Below the pieces are notes generated by a model. The model ran no database searches. It worked only from the letters and a program-made list of their open reading frames with translations, and had not been told where the DNA came from. Below are positions 35,318 to 42,106 of a stretch of DNA of 64,000 bases, in pieces. The position numbers were made by a program, and so were the translations under genes. Source of the stretch: Bacillus sp. BP-3 (GTDB lineage Bacteria; Bacillota; Bacilli; Bacillales; Bacillaceae_G); contig NZ_JAQOTJ010000002.1 of the NCBI RefSeq assembly GCF_028401955.1, positions 248,001 through 312,000 on the forward strand. Direction: 5' to 3'. Numbering within the stretch: position 1 is the stretch's first letter; every line of letters begins with the position of its first letter.

Positions 35318-35806
35318 TTGGAACGAATTAATAGTCTTGCGAGGACATTAAATATTACTGATGTCATTGGTGATCCACAGTTCAAAGTAGCCGCTGCTCT
35401 TTCTGGGGGATTAGGAACTTTTATTAGTTTTCTATATGGACAAGCTAATCTAATTTGGATTACAGCACTAATTTGGATTGTGGTATTGGATTGGATTACT
35501 GGTATTAAAGTAGCGAAGAAAGATGGGACATATGCATCAGAATATGGAATTGAGGGCATTGCACGAGCTGTAGTGCTTTTTCTTTTGCCTTCATTTGCTC
35601 ATGTGATTGATATGTGTTTTAAACTACCAGACATATTTTTCTTTGCGGTAACAGGCGGTTTAGTCTATCACATCTTTAATAGTTTTACAGCTAACTGCGC
35701 ACGCGTTGGTTGGGAAAAATGGATTCCATCACGTTTATTAAAAAGTGTTTCTTCTGAAATTGAAGCGAAAATAAGACGTTCAGAATCTAGAAAAAGCAGA
35801 AATTAG
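35318..35806 (+). CDS. Phage holin (holin_4/Cph1-like family)
   Basis: TTG 35318 is chosen because AAAGGAGGTGA lies 6 bp upstream; it gives 162 residues. Hydrophobic segments ALIWIVVLDWITGI and AVVLFLLPSFAHVI, with a basic C-terminus (KIRRSESRKSRN), match the toxin-secretion/phage-lysis holin family. It permeabilises the membrane for the endolysin. Confidence 0.85.
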   Translation: MERINSLARTLNITDVIGDPQFKVAAALSGGLGTFISFLYGQANLIWITALIWIVVLDWITGIKVAKKDGTYASEYGIEGIARAVVLFLLPSFAHVIDMCFKLPDIFFFAVTGGLVYHIFNSFTANCARVGWEKWIPSRLLKSVSSEIEAKIRRSESRKSRN

Positions 35807-35889
35807 TATTTTTAGTTACAGCGCTGTTAAATTGACAGTGCTTATTTTGTAAGTTGGAAAAAAACAAAAACAAATTGGAGGAATTTGAT

Positions 35890-36291
35890 ATGTCATTAGT
35901 AACTTTAGAAACTCAAGTAGTACAAGCTTTAGGGGGTATTTTATGCGCTGTAATCACAACTGGAATCGGTGTGTTAACACCACGAATTAAATCTTATATT
36001 GAAGCTCATACAGACGCTAAAACAGCGACTGTAGTAGCAGATTCTCTAAATACTCTTAATAAAATAACTGAGTCCGTTGTAGCTGATTTTACGCAACGTA
36101 TGGTTTCAGATGTGAAAATGAAAGGTGGATGGACACCAGAACTAGCTAATCAAGTAAAAGCAAATGCTGTATCAGCGATTAAAGAGCAAGGTGCACAACT
36201 TATTCCACTGTTGGAAAAAGAAGTCGGTAATGTAGAAAAATTGATTGAATCTACAATCGAGCAAGCAGTTTTAAAATCAAAAACAAAGTAG
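35890..36291 (+). CDS. Second holin-like protein (LLH type)
   Basis: ATG 35890 follows TTGGAGGAATTTGAT and gives 133 residues. One N-terminal membrane helix (VVQALGGILCAVITTGIGVL) is followed by a long soluble helical domain, like holin_LLH proteins. It is probably a holin partner or antiholin. Confidence 0.8.
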   Translation: MSLVTLETQVVQALGGILCAVITTGIGVLTPRIKSYIEAHTDAKTATVVADSLNTLNKITESVVADFTQRMVSDVKMKGGWTPELANQVKANAVSAIKEQGAQLIPLLEKEVGNVEKLIESTIEQAVLKSKTK

Positions 36292-36318
36292 ATCGATTAC
36301 TCAATTCATTATGTATGC

Positions 36319-36348
36319 AGGGCATTCCGATTAGGAGTGCTCTTTTTA
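36319..36348 (+). terminator. Terminator-like hairpin before the lysin gene
   Basis: AGGGCATTCC (36319-36328) pairs with GGAGTGCTCT (36334-36343), followed by TTTTTAT. It may lower endolysin expression relative to holins. Confidence 0.7.
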
Positions 36349-36375
36349 TATTCATAAAAAAGGAGATAATGACTA

Positions 36376-37395
36376 ATGACTAAAAATATCGTAGACATTT
36401 CAAAATACAATGACTCTATTAATTGGGACGTAGCTGCTTCAAATCTTGATTTAGCAATCTGTAGAGTGCAATATAGTTCAAATAAAGTGGATTATTTATA
36501 CAAAGATCATGTTAAGAACTTAGAAGAAAGAGGTATTCCACACGCGGCATATGCATATGGTTGCTATGTATCTGTGGAAGATGCAATTGTGGAAGCAAAA
36601 GACTTTATGAATCGTGTGAGTAAAAACGCTAAATTCCTTGTTTTAGACGTTGAAGACGACACTCTAGCAAGCTGTGGTGCTACTAATCTAGCAAAAGCAT
36701 CACAGGCATTCATTGATACTTGTAAAGCAGAAGGATGGAAAGTAGGTTTCTATGTATCTCATCATATGTACGGCTCTTATGGATTACAAAATGTACAAGC
36801 TGATTTCCTTTGGATTCCACGCTACGGCAAAAAACCTGCATATCCTTGTGATATTTGGCAATATGCTGATAATGCAACAGGCGGTTATGTAGAAGGTGTC
36901 GGCAAATGTGATGTAAATAAACTTATTGGCGATAAGTCACTAGAGTGGTTTATAGGAAATGATTCTCAACTTGCTCCTCCACAAGATGGCGTTTTAGGAT
37001 ATCTTACAACTACAGCTGATGTGGCTAACATTCGTGAACAACCTAGTGTAGATTCACCTGTAAGAAGACAAGCTGTGAAAAATGAAGGTCACACATACTA
37101 TGATTGGCATTACGATGGTCAGTATTTCTGGTACAAAGTAGACACTGAAAACTGGATGCGACAAGATACCGTTAAAATTAATAAAGATGGAAAATCACAA
37201 GGTGTCGTTTGGGTAAATGGTACCAATATCAACTTACGTAGAGGTGCATCATTAGGAGACCCTGTTATTAACCAAATTACTAAACGTTCAGCGTATGATG
37301 TGCATTGGCGTTATGAGAACTGGATTTATGTAAAGGGCGAGGGTGTTGAAGGTTGTATGTATTTTGATGAGTCTTATGTAAATTGGCTTAGGTAA
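36376..37395 (+). CDS. Endolysin: GH25 muramidase with two SH3-type wall-binding repeats
   Basis: This 339-residue protein has a GH25 domain at about 1-195, with Asp7 (IVDISKYND) and Asp91/Glu93 (FLVLDVEDD) as catalytic candidates. Two SH3-like repeats follow (TTADVANIREQPS; NGTNINLRRGASLGD), each about 60 residues. No signal peptide, so export relies on holin. It cleaves the glycan backbone of peptidoglycan. Confidence 0.93.
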   Translation: MTKNIVDISKYNDSINWDVAASNLDLAICRVQYSSNKVDYLYKDHVKNLEERGIPHAAYAYGCYVSVEDAIVEAKDFMNRVSKNAKFLVLDVEDDTLASCGATNLAKASQAFIDTCKAEGWKVGFYVSHHMYGSYGLQNVQADFLWIPRYGKKPAYPCDIWQYADNATGGYVEGVGKCDVNKLIGDKSLEWFIGNDSQLAPPQDGVLGYLTTTADVANIREQPSVDSPVRRQAVKNEGHTYYDWHYDGQYFWYKVDTENWMRQDTVKINKDGKSQGVVWVNGTNINLRRGASLGDPVINQITKRSAYDVHWRYENWIYVKGEGVEGCMYFDESYVNWLR

Positions 37396-37402
37396 CTAAA
37401 AG

Positions 37403-37445
37403 AAAGCCCTGATACTCTTAAATCGAGTATCAGGGCTTTTTGTTT
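37403..37445 (+). terminator. Strong terminator after the lysis module
   Basis: A 15-bp perfect stem, AAAGCCCTGATACTC (37403-37417) with its complement at 37425-37439, is followed by TTTGTTTT. It isolates the accessory region from late transcription. Confidence 0.9.
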
Positions 37446-37512
37446 TGTAGGAAATATAATTATTATTTAAGGGCAAATATATGGTGTTTAATGATTGATA
37501 TGCCTTCTTTTC

Positions 37513-37567
37513 TATGCAATTATGCATATGTAAAAAAAGGAAAATGGTAGGTGGAATGTTATATAAT
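37513..37567 (+). promoter_or_regulatory. PlcR box and -10 element upstream of the toxin gene
   Basis: TATGCAATTATGCATA at 37513-37528 matches every defined position of the PlcR box (TATGNAWWWWTNCATA). A TATAAT at 37562-37567 lies 33 bp downstream, compatible with PlcR-activated promoters. The toxin start is about 500 nt further; a similarly long leader is known for hbl. PlcR is the B. cereus-group virulence activator controlled by the PapR peptide. The site is inside the prophage. Confidence 0.75.
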
Positions 37568-38068
37568 TATATTATAAATATTTTTTTTGTAAAAAATTAA
37601 CTTTTGTAAATTGAAATTATTATAATTCGAGTAGTTATATCAAACTAAAATTATTATTGTTAGGGAAAGAAGTGGGTGTAATAGCTTTCTTAATATAATG
37701 TAATTTTTGGGACTGCATTAAAAAAATTATATAATAAGAAATAAAGGGTTAAATTTTATGATTTACTTATTAAAAACATGGTGTTTTAATGAGGGTGTAA
37801 GGTCCTTACATCCAATGAAGGTAAAGGAAATAAAAACAATCTTTCATTTCTTTTACATCTGTATTTTGAGATCGGTAAATAGTATTGTAATATGTACATT
37901 TTGTTATTCTGAATTCAATGGACGGAAAATTCAGAAAAAGCATTAAGGGAATATTCCGTAACTAGTACGGCATCCCTTAATAAAATTCATCCTATCTTAT
38001 AGAATAATAGAAAAATCAAATATTGTAAATATAAACGAAAATGTAATCTAATAAAGGGAGATAACGAT
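37568..38068 (+). promoter_or_regulatory. Long A/T-rich toxin leader with a strong hairpin
   Basis: This about 500-nt stretch has no convincing gene. Its main structure is a two-part hairpin: TTAAGGGA (37943-37950) with TCCCTTAA (37973-37980), and CCGTA (37956-37960) with TACGG (37966-37970). The hairpin lies 89 nt before the toxin start and lacks a clear T-run. It may stabilise the transcript or gate expression. A 62-codon ORF at 37758-37946 ends inside it. Confidence 0.55.
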
Positions 38069-39076
38069 ATGAAGAAATCTAGTAAGAAGACAAAACAAAT
38101 TTTATCTTTAGCGATGATTGGTGCTATTGGTACATCGGTTGCATTTGCATCACCAAATTCAGCAAGTGCTGCTCAAATTAGTCCTACTCAAGCTATGGCA
38201 CAAGAACAAGAAAGTGTAGGTATAGTAGATTGGAAGGAGCCTTTCAAAAAGGCATATGCATTCCTTCAAACGCCGTCCCCAGCTCATGGTTTATATCCAA
38301 CGTATTACGGAATAGCGTATAAAGATGTACCCTTGAAGGACGTTGTTTTAGGTCAAGTTTACCAATCGTCAGTGGAGGCAGACGGCTCTCCTGTCATCAC
38401 TAATTCAAAAGGTTTATTTGCTGGGAAGACAATTTTAAATAATGATACAGACCGAGATCAAGTTCTTACTACGGATGAATTCTCTAAGACGTTTGAAAAT
38501 TCTGTTACTAGTTCTGTTACAAATGGCTTTAACTTAGGAGTAACAGCTTCTGCATCATTTGGTATTCCACTTATTGGAGAGACAAGTGTTGAAATATCTA
38601 CTGAATATAATTTTTCAAAAACAGATGAGAATACAAAGACTGAAAGTTACACGTATACTGCTAGTCCACAAAATATTACAGTACCGGCACATTCTGCTGT
38701 AGAAGTTATTGTAAACTTAAATACTGCTAAAATAAATGGAAATGTAAAACTTCTAACTAAATTGGATGGTTATATAGAGGGGGAGACTAATAATCCATAT
38801 GTGAGTCAAATTCCATTTTATACTATAGCGGCCGATCCATTCGTAAGAAAGCAGTTTCCTATAAAAAGTGTTGATCCTAATAGTACACAAGTTTACTTGG
38901 AAGGAAAAGGGAAATACTCAGCTGAATATGGAACAGAATTTTCTGTTACTGTAAGACCTGTAACGAAACCTGGTTCATCCACTTCTAAATTTAGAAGCGC
39001 GGTTGCTGGAGCTACCAAGGCAACTAACGAAGGTTATACTTATAAAGTAAAACCAGAAGTTAAAAAAGAAAACTAA
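38069..39076 (+). CDS. Secreted ETX/MTX2-family (aerolysin-type) beta-pore-forming toxin
   Basis: This 335-residue protein begins with a Sec signal (MKKSSKKTKQILSLAMIGAI) probably cut after SASA near 33-35. The central Ser/Thr-alternating stretch (FENSVTSSVTNGFNLGVTAS) and TSVEISTEYNFSKTDENTK are typical of the insertion loop and beta-strands of ETX/MTX2 pore-formers. It has AAAGGGAG upstream and a terminator downstream. Lying between lysin and attR, it is a lysogenic-conversion gene. Target cell unknown. Confidence 0.87.
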   Translation: MKKSSKKTKQILSLAMIGAIGTSVAFASPNSASAAQISPTQAMAQEQESVGIVDWKEPFKKAYAFLQTPSPAHGLYPTYYGIAYKDVPLKDVVLGQVYQSSVEADGSPVITNSKGLFAGKTILNNDTDRDQVLTTDEFSKTFENSVTSSVTNGFNLGVTASASFGIPLIGETSVEISTEYNFSKTDENTKTESYTYTASPQNITVPAHSAVEVIVNLNTAKINGNVKLLTKLDGYIEGETNNPYVSQIPFYTIAADPFVRKQFPIKSVDPNSTQVYLEGKGKYSAEYGTEFSVTVRPVTKPGSSTSKFRSAVAGATKATNEGYTYKVKPEVKKEN

Positions 39077-39083
39077 AGTAATT

Positions 39084-39118
39084 AAAAGAGCTAACTCTTA
39101 GGTGTTGGCTCTTTTTTT
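39084..39118 (+). terminator. Terminator of the toxin gene
   Basis: AAAAGAGCTAAC (39084-39095) pairs with GTTGGCTCTTTT (39104-39115), running into seven T. Confidence 0.85.
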
Positions 39119-39157
39119 ATGCACTTTTTTCATTTTAATAGAAGAAATTAACATAAA

Positions 39158-39190
39158 TTACTTTACTTACGTAAAGTAAAATGGTATAAT
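39158..39190 (+). promoter_or_regulatory. Promoter with overlapping perfect palindrome
   Basis: TTACTTTAC (39158-39166) and GTAAAGTAA (39171-39179) form a perfect 9-4-9 inverted repeat. The -35 TTTACT (39162-39167) lies inside it and TATAAT (39185-39190) follows at 17 bp. A repressor binding here would block transcription of the basic-peptide gene at 39225. Confidence 0.7.
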
Positions 39191-39224
39191 AAGAGTATAA
39201 AGAAAAGGAGGTGAAAACAGAAAG

Positions 39225-39434
39225 ATGATGAACAGCTTAATAAGTTTTCTTCTTGAATCTACCAAGTGGATTCCTTACTTGAAGATTTTCACATCATTGT
39301 TTACTACATATAAAACAGTGAAGGCAATCAAAAGCTATGTGAAAGAAAGATTTAAGAAGAAAACAAAAAAGCGTCCTAGACGTAGAGGGAAGAGAGTCCG
39401 CCACAGACGACTTCCAAGACATCTAAAACGCTAA
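39225..39434 (+). CDS. Small amphipathic, Arg/Lys-rich protein
   Basis: The 69 residues begin with a hydrophobic segment (MNSLISFLLESTKWIPYLKI) and end with a very basic tail (KKKTKKRPRRRGKRVRHRR). It follows AAAGGAGGTGA and a promoter/operator. The mix of membrane-active N-terminus and cationic tail would suit a membrane- or nucleic-acid-binding peptide. No family was recognised. Confidence 0.65.
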   Translation: MMNSLISFLLESTKWIPYLKIFTSLFTTYKTVKAIKSYVKERFKKKTKKRPRRRGKRVRHRRLPRHLKR

Positions 39435-39441
39435 ACCAACG

Positions 39442-39470
39442 AGAAGCCTAGCTACTAGGTTAGGCTTCTT
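39442..39470 (+). terminator. Hairpin after the basic-protein gene
   Basis: AGAAGCCTA (39442-39450) pairs with TAGGCTTCT (39461-39469). The following T-run is short. Confidence 0.6.
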
Positions 39471-39497
39471 AAATAAAATATCATCTTTCTAAATGCT

Positions 39498-39677
39498 ATG
39501 TCAAAAAAACTTATTGTATTAAACGTTTTATGCTTATTATTTGCAGGACAATTTTTGATATCTACGGACTTTAGCAATATGAGTACATTTGATTATGTTT
39601 ATGCAGGTGTTTTATCTTTGTGGGCAATAGTCATTCTGACTTACATTGTAGTTTCAAGACTTGGAAAGGGGAAGTGA
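39498..39677 (+). CDS. Small two-helix membrane protein
   Basis: The 59-residue ORF (MSKKLIVLNVLCLLFAGQFL) has two hydrophobic helices (about 4-20 and 35-52) and a basic end. The ribosome site is weak. It ends 1 bp before the HTH gene start. Role unknown. Confidence 0.55.
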   Translation: MSKKLIVLNVLCLLFAGQFLISTDFSNMSTFDYVYAGVLSLWAIVILTYIVVSRLGKGK

Positions 39678-39678
39678 A

Positions 39679-39912
39679 ATGTATAATTTCAAGGGCAAAG
39701 AAGAACTTGTAAAATTTATATCTGAAGAAACTGTAAATACTACCGAAGCCGTAAGCATTCTTGGATGTTCACGACAGTATATACACCAGCTTGTTACAGA
39801 AAAGAAATTAGTCCCCATTAAGGAAATGCCCCGAGATCGATTATTCTTTAAACAAGACATACTAGACAGAAAAGATATGAAGAAAAATAAAGCTAAAAGC
39901 CCTCTCATGTGA
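39679..39912 (+). CDS. Excisionase-like HTH DNA-binding protein
   Basis: ATG 39679 follows AAAGGGGAAGTGA and gives 77 residues. The core (TEAVSILGCSRQYIHQLVTEKKLVPIKEMPRDRLFFKQDI) is a MerR/excisionase-type winged helix. It could be the recombination directionality factor for the serine recombinase or a local regulator; neither is shown. Its last codons form the upstream arm of a terminator. Confidence 0.75.
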   Translation: MYNFKGKEELVKFISEETVNTTEAVSILGCSRQYIHQLVTEKKLVPIKEMPRDRLFFKQDILDRKDMKKNKAKSPLM

Positions 39913-39928
39913 GAAGGGCTCTTTTTTT
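39898..39928 (+). terminator. Terminator overlapping the HTH stop codon
   Basis: AGCCCTCTCA (39898-39907) pairs with TGAGAAGGGCT (39910-39920, one bulge), followed by CTTTTTTT. Confidence 0.8.
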
Positions 39929-39942
39929 ATGATTCCATCCTG

Positions 39943-40053
39943 TTATCGACTTTTAGATAATGCACGTAATATGGGCTTTAAGATTTTACTTATCAAGCGT
40001 GTAGCTTTAAATATCGACCTAACAACTTTCATAAAGTTAGAACGTTGTTTCAT
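39943..40053 (-). CDS. 36-residue basic peptide
   Basis: On the minus strand ATG 40053 encodes MKQRSNFMKVVRSIFKATRL and 16 more residues: cationic, amphipathic, no acidic residue. AAAGGA lies 14 nt upstream, rather far. It is the last gene of the leftward accessory group. It may be related in character, not sequence, to the 39225 basic protein. Confidence 0.4.
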   Translation of the reverse strand: MKQRSNFMKVVRSIFKATRLISKILKPILRALSKSR

Positions 40054-40081
40054 TATTAGTTATACCGTCCTTTGAATATGA

Positions 40082-40414
40082 TTATAAATCAGATATTTTT
40101 CTAACTTCTTTTTCTTTCGATTTAAATGATTTCTTGTATTGCTTGAATTCGTTTTTATCGACTCTAAACTTTTCACCTGTAGCTACATTTTTTACTAAAC
40201 ATGTTTTAGTCAAAGCTTCTTTTATTACATAAATAATTGCAAATAATATAAGAGATAGTCCCAGCGTAAGGATGCCTGTAAGAATTGCAGACATAATAAA
40301 TATTGCATCGAAAGTTGTATTTACTTTTTTTAATATTAATCTGTTCCCGGCAGCAGCCTCCGCTTGTTGTAGTTGTTGCATAAGTTGTAACGATGTAACT
40401 GTGTTAGAGTCCAT
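40082..40414 (-). CDS. Membrane protein of unknown function
   Basis: This 110-residue protein starts after TGGAGGTAATTTT. The N-terminus is Gln/Ala-rich and helical (LQLMQQLQQAEAAAGNRLIL). One long or two short membrane helices follow at about 36-66 (AIFIMSAILTGILTLGLSLI), then a Lys-rich soluble tail. It may be an accessory host-interaction protein; family not recognised. Confidence 0.65.
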   Translation of the reverse strand: MDSNTVTSLQLMQQLQQAEAAAGNRLILKKVNTTFDAIFIMSAILTGILTLGLSLILFAIIYVIKEALTKTCLVKNVATGEKFRVDKNEFKQYKKSFKSKEKEVRKISDL

Positions 40415-40441
40415 AAAATTACCTCCAGTGAAATAATAAAT

Positions 40442-40469
40442 CCATTATATCAAACTTTGGATATAGTGG
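40442..40469. promoter_or_regulatory. 10-8-10 inverted repeat upstream of the membrane-protein gene
   Basis: CCATTATATC (40442-40451) and GATATAGTGG (40460-40469) are inverted copies with one mismatch. It lies 28 bp upstream of the minus-strand start at 40414. It could be an operator. Confidence 0.45.
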
Positions 40470-40486
40470 TATTATTTATCAAAATT

Positions 40487-40744
40487 TCACTTGATTGTAT
40501 ACATCTTTACTTGCTCAAGTAATTGAGTAACTTTTTCATGTCTTTCTCTTAGTTCATCTAAATGTATATTTGTAATGGCAGCATTTCGCATAAAAAAGTT
40601 TTTATGAGAATGCCATTTATAAACAAGGTGCGCAACCTCTTGACGATTTTCATGCTTTAATAATAAAGCTGCAATATCTTTTTGCTTTGAATAAATATCT
40701 CTAATCAATTGGTCTTTTTCGTATGCTACTGGATTGGTAATCAT
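40487..40744 (-). CDS. Helical protein coupled to the LexA-like gene
   Basis: This 85-residue protein overlaps the LexA-like gene by 4 bp, so the two are co-translated. It is helical and charged ([37 protein letters not shown]). It may act together with the LexA-like domain, for example as dimeriser, but no family was recognised. Confidence 0.65.
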   Translation of the reverse strand: MITNPVAYEKDQLIRDIYSKQKDIAALLLKHENRQEVAHLVYKWHSHKNFFMRNAAITNIHLDELRERHEKVTQLLEQVKMYTIK

Positions 40745-40965
40745 ATAAGTTCTCCTTTTAAGATTTTAATAGTACGTGACTTGGATGGATCACGGTGAAT
40801 ATATCCTTTCTCTTCTAAATGCATTAAGTGTCCATGCACTGTGGAACTAGATGCGAGTCCAGTTGCTTTGCAGATTTCCCTAACAGTAGGAGGATATCCG
40901 TTTTCAATGACCCTTTCTTGGATGAAAGTTAATATTTCAGCTTGTCTACTTGTTAATGGTTTCAT
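40741..40965 (-). CDS. LexA DNA-binding domain protein without protease domain
   Basis: The 74 residues correspond to the N-terminal winged helix of Bacillus Lex[61 protein letters not shown]. The protein stops where the LexA hinge begins, so it has no S24 dimerisation/cleavage domain. The recognition helix (SSSTVHGHL) is unchanged, predicting binding to SOS boxes without RecA-triggered removal. It is preceded by a promoter whose -35 overlaps a LexA box. Confidence 0.88.
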   Translation of the reverse strand: MKPLTSRQAEILTFIQERVIENGYPPTVREICKATGLASSSTVHGHLMHLEEKGYIHRDPSKSRTIKILKGELI

Positions 40966-41003
40966 GGTGCGTACCTCGCTTTATGTATGGAATATCTAAC
41001 CAT

Positions 41004-41043
41004 ATAATAACAAGTTAGTGTTAAAAAATCAAACACTTGTTCG
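41004..41043 (-). promoter_or_regulatory. Promoter with LexA/SOS box for the LexA-like operon
   Basis: On the minus strand TTGATT (41032-41027), 17 bp, TATTAT (41009-41004) forms a good promoter. CGAACAAGTGTTTG (41043-41030) matches the Bacillus LexA box CGAACRNRYGTTYC at 13 of 14 positions and overlaps the -35. Host LexA and the phage LexA-like protein could both repress it. Confidence 0.78.
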
Positions 41044-41058
41044 TATTTCGTTTAGGAG

Positions 41059-41892
41059 TTATGCTCCCATAAACTCTTTATCAAAATAAAACTTGTCCAT
41101 CAAGTTATTTACAATACCGTTGAAATAAGCGAACATACCATTTTTCATTTTTACATTAGCTTTCACCTTCATAACAAACTCTTTAATAGCATGTACACCG
41201 ATTTCAATCTCCTGGTCTTTATTAAATGCTGTATCACCTGTTGTATAGTTAATAACTCTGTTGCACTGTCTTACGACCTTCCACAGTTCTTGAATTGTTT
41301 TTGATTCTGTATAAAAAGAGCTAGTTAAAGAAGCAAAACGTTCTGGTACCCAATGAGACACAAAATCAGCTTCTTGGATATTATTAATCGGTATATTGCT
41401 ATTCTCATTACTATTACGTTTGTTTATATTTTTTATATTTTGTTTTAAGGGAATAGAAGTTGTTTTATTGGTCGGACACTTCTCGGACTTTTCAATAGGT
41501 GTCTTGTTGGACACTTCTTCCACAATAGGTTGAATAACAATTGCATTAGCAGTTTGCAGCATATCAGATTTACGTTTCATAGATACTTGCTTTATCATGT
41601 CCAGGTCCACAAGTTTCTTCATTAAACGTTGTACAGTTTTATATGAAACTTCTAACATGTCAGCAAGCTTATTCTTACACATGAAACTAACACCTACATA
41701 TTTGCAGCTATGGCGTTTTAAAATTTCAAGTAATGTAATGAGTCTAGATTGTACATCGGCACGTCTAACAGACGTTTTAATAACGTCTCTGTATGTACGA
41801 ATAGTTTTGTTTAGTTCTTCTAATTCTTTAAATGATGATAAGTTGTGGAAGGATTCTTCACTTGCTATAACGTCAATGCGTTTCTTTTCCAT
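41059..41892 (-). CDS. Winged-helix protein, possibly replication-related
   Basis: ATG 41892 (GGAGACAGGAC upstream) gives 277 residues. At about 65-115 a winged helix (MCKNKLADMLEVSYKTVQRLMKKLVDLDM) follows a helical N-terminus. The middle is Asn/Lys/Ser-rich and disordered, and the C-terminus ends in VNNLMDKFYFDKEF. This layout resembles HTH proteins of Bacillus plasmids and phages sometimes linked to replication. That link is inference. Confidence 0.65.
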   Translation of the reverse strand: MEKKRIDVIASEESFHNLSSFKELEELNKTIRTYRDVIKTSVRRADVQSRLITLLEILKRHSCKYVGVSFMCKNKLADMLEVSYKTVQRLMKKLVDLDMIKQVSMKRKSDMLQTANAIVIQPIVEEVSNKTPIEKSEKCPTNKTTSIPLKQNIKNINKRNSNENSNIPINNIQEADFVSHWVPERFASLTSSFYTESKTIQELWKVVRQCNRVINYTTGDTAFNKDQEIEIGVHAIKEFVMKVKANVKMKNGMFAYFNGIVNNLMDKFYFDKEFMGA

Positions 41893-41918
41893 AATAGTCC
41901 TGTCTCCTTTTCGGAAAC

Positions 41919-41952
41919 AAAAAAGCAACGGCCTGTGTAAGCAAACCGTTGC
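41919..41952 (-). terminator. Leader terminator (possible attenuator) of the winged-helix gene
   Basis: Read leftward, GCAACGG (41952-41946) pairs with CCGTTGC (41931-41925) and is followed by six T (41924-41919). It lies between any upstream promoter and the start codon at 41892. A transcript of that gene would pass through it, so it either blocks read-through from host DNA or acts as an attenuator. Confidence 0.65.
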
Positions 41953-42075
41953 TAATAAAACCCATATGTACTAAAATAGCCATATGAGTACAGCAAGTGT
42001 TTGCCTGGGTAGATCAGGCGGACGGTTAATAAAGTGTTACCAGCACCTTATTGACACGCTGTGCTCTTTTGTTTG
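41949..42075 (+). ncRNA. Candidate small structured RNA with its own promoter at the right prophage end
   Basis: TTGCTA (41949-41954), 17 bp, TAAAAT (41972-41977) forms a promoter. The predicted transcript begins near 41984. P1: GAGTACAGC (41986-41994) with GCTGTGCTC (42058-42066), extended by GTGT (41997-42000)/ACAC (42054-42057). P2: GCCTG (42003-42007)/CAGGC (42015-42019). P3: AATAA-A-GTG (42028-42036) with CAC-C-TTATT (42044-42052). TTTTGTTT follows at 42067. About 90 nt, three-way junction, no ORF. Family not recognised. Confidence 0.6.
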
Positions 42076-42097
42076 TCCTAAATTGTAGTTGCCTTGA

Positions 42098-42106
42098 GTT
42101 TGGGCA
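42098..42106. other. attR core of the prophage
   Basis: GTTTGGGCA, identical to 420-428. To the right the asparagine synthase reading frame resumes (TTT GGG CAG CTC ATG ACG). Confidence 0.85.

Larger units (their letters stand above)
420..42106. mobile_element. Complete-looking siphovirus prophage, about 41.7 kb, integrated in an asparagine synthase gene
   Basis: It is bounded by the 9-bp repeat GTTTGGGCA and contains, in order, integrase, lysogeny switch, replication, packaging, head, tail, lysis and accessory genes. No module is visibly missing and no structural gene is broken. Head genes are HK97-type with a P27-family small terminase, and the long tape measure implies a long non-contractile tail. 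The S24-type CI suggests RecA/SOS-triggered induction. Confidence 0.93.

Noticed and set aside
37758-37946. 62-codon ORF in the toxin leader
   Set aside because: Cys-rich sequence without family pattern, only a weak AAAGGG ribosome site, and its stop falls inside a hairpin. More likely part of the leader; left as a check item.
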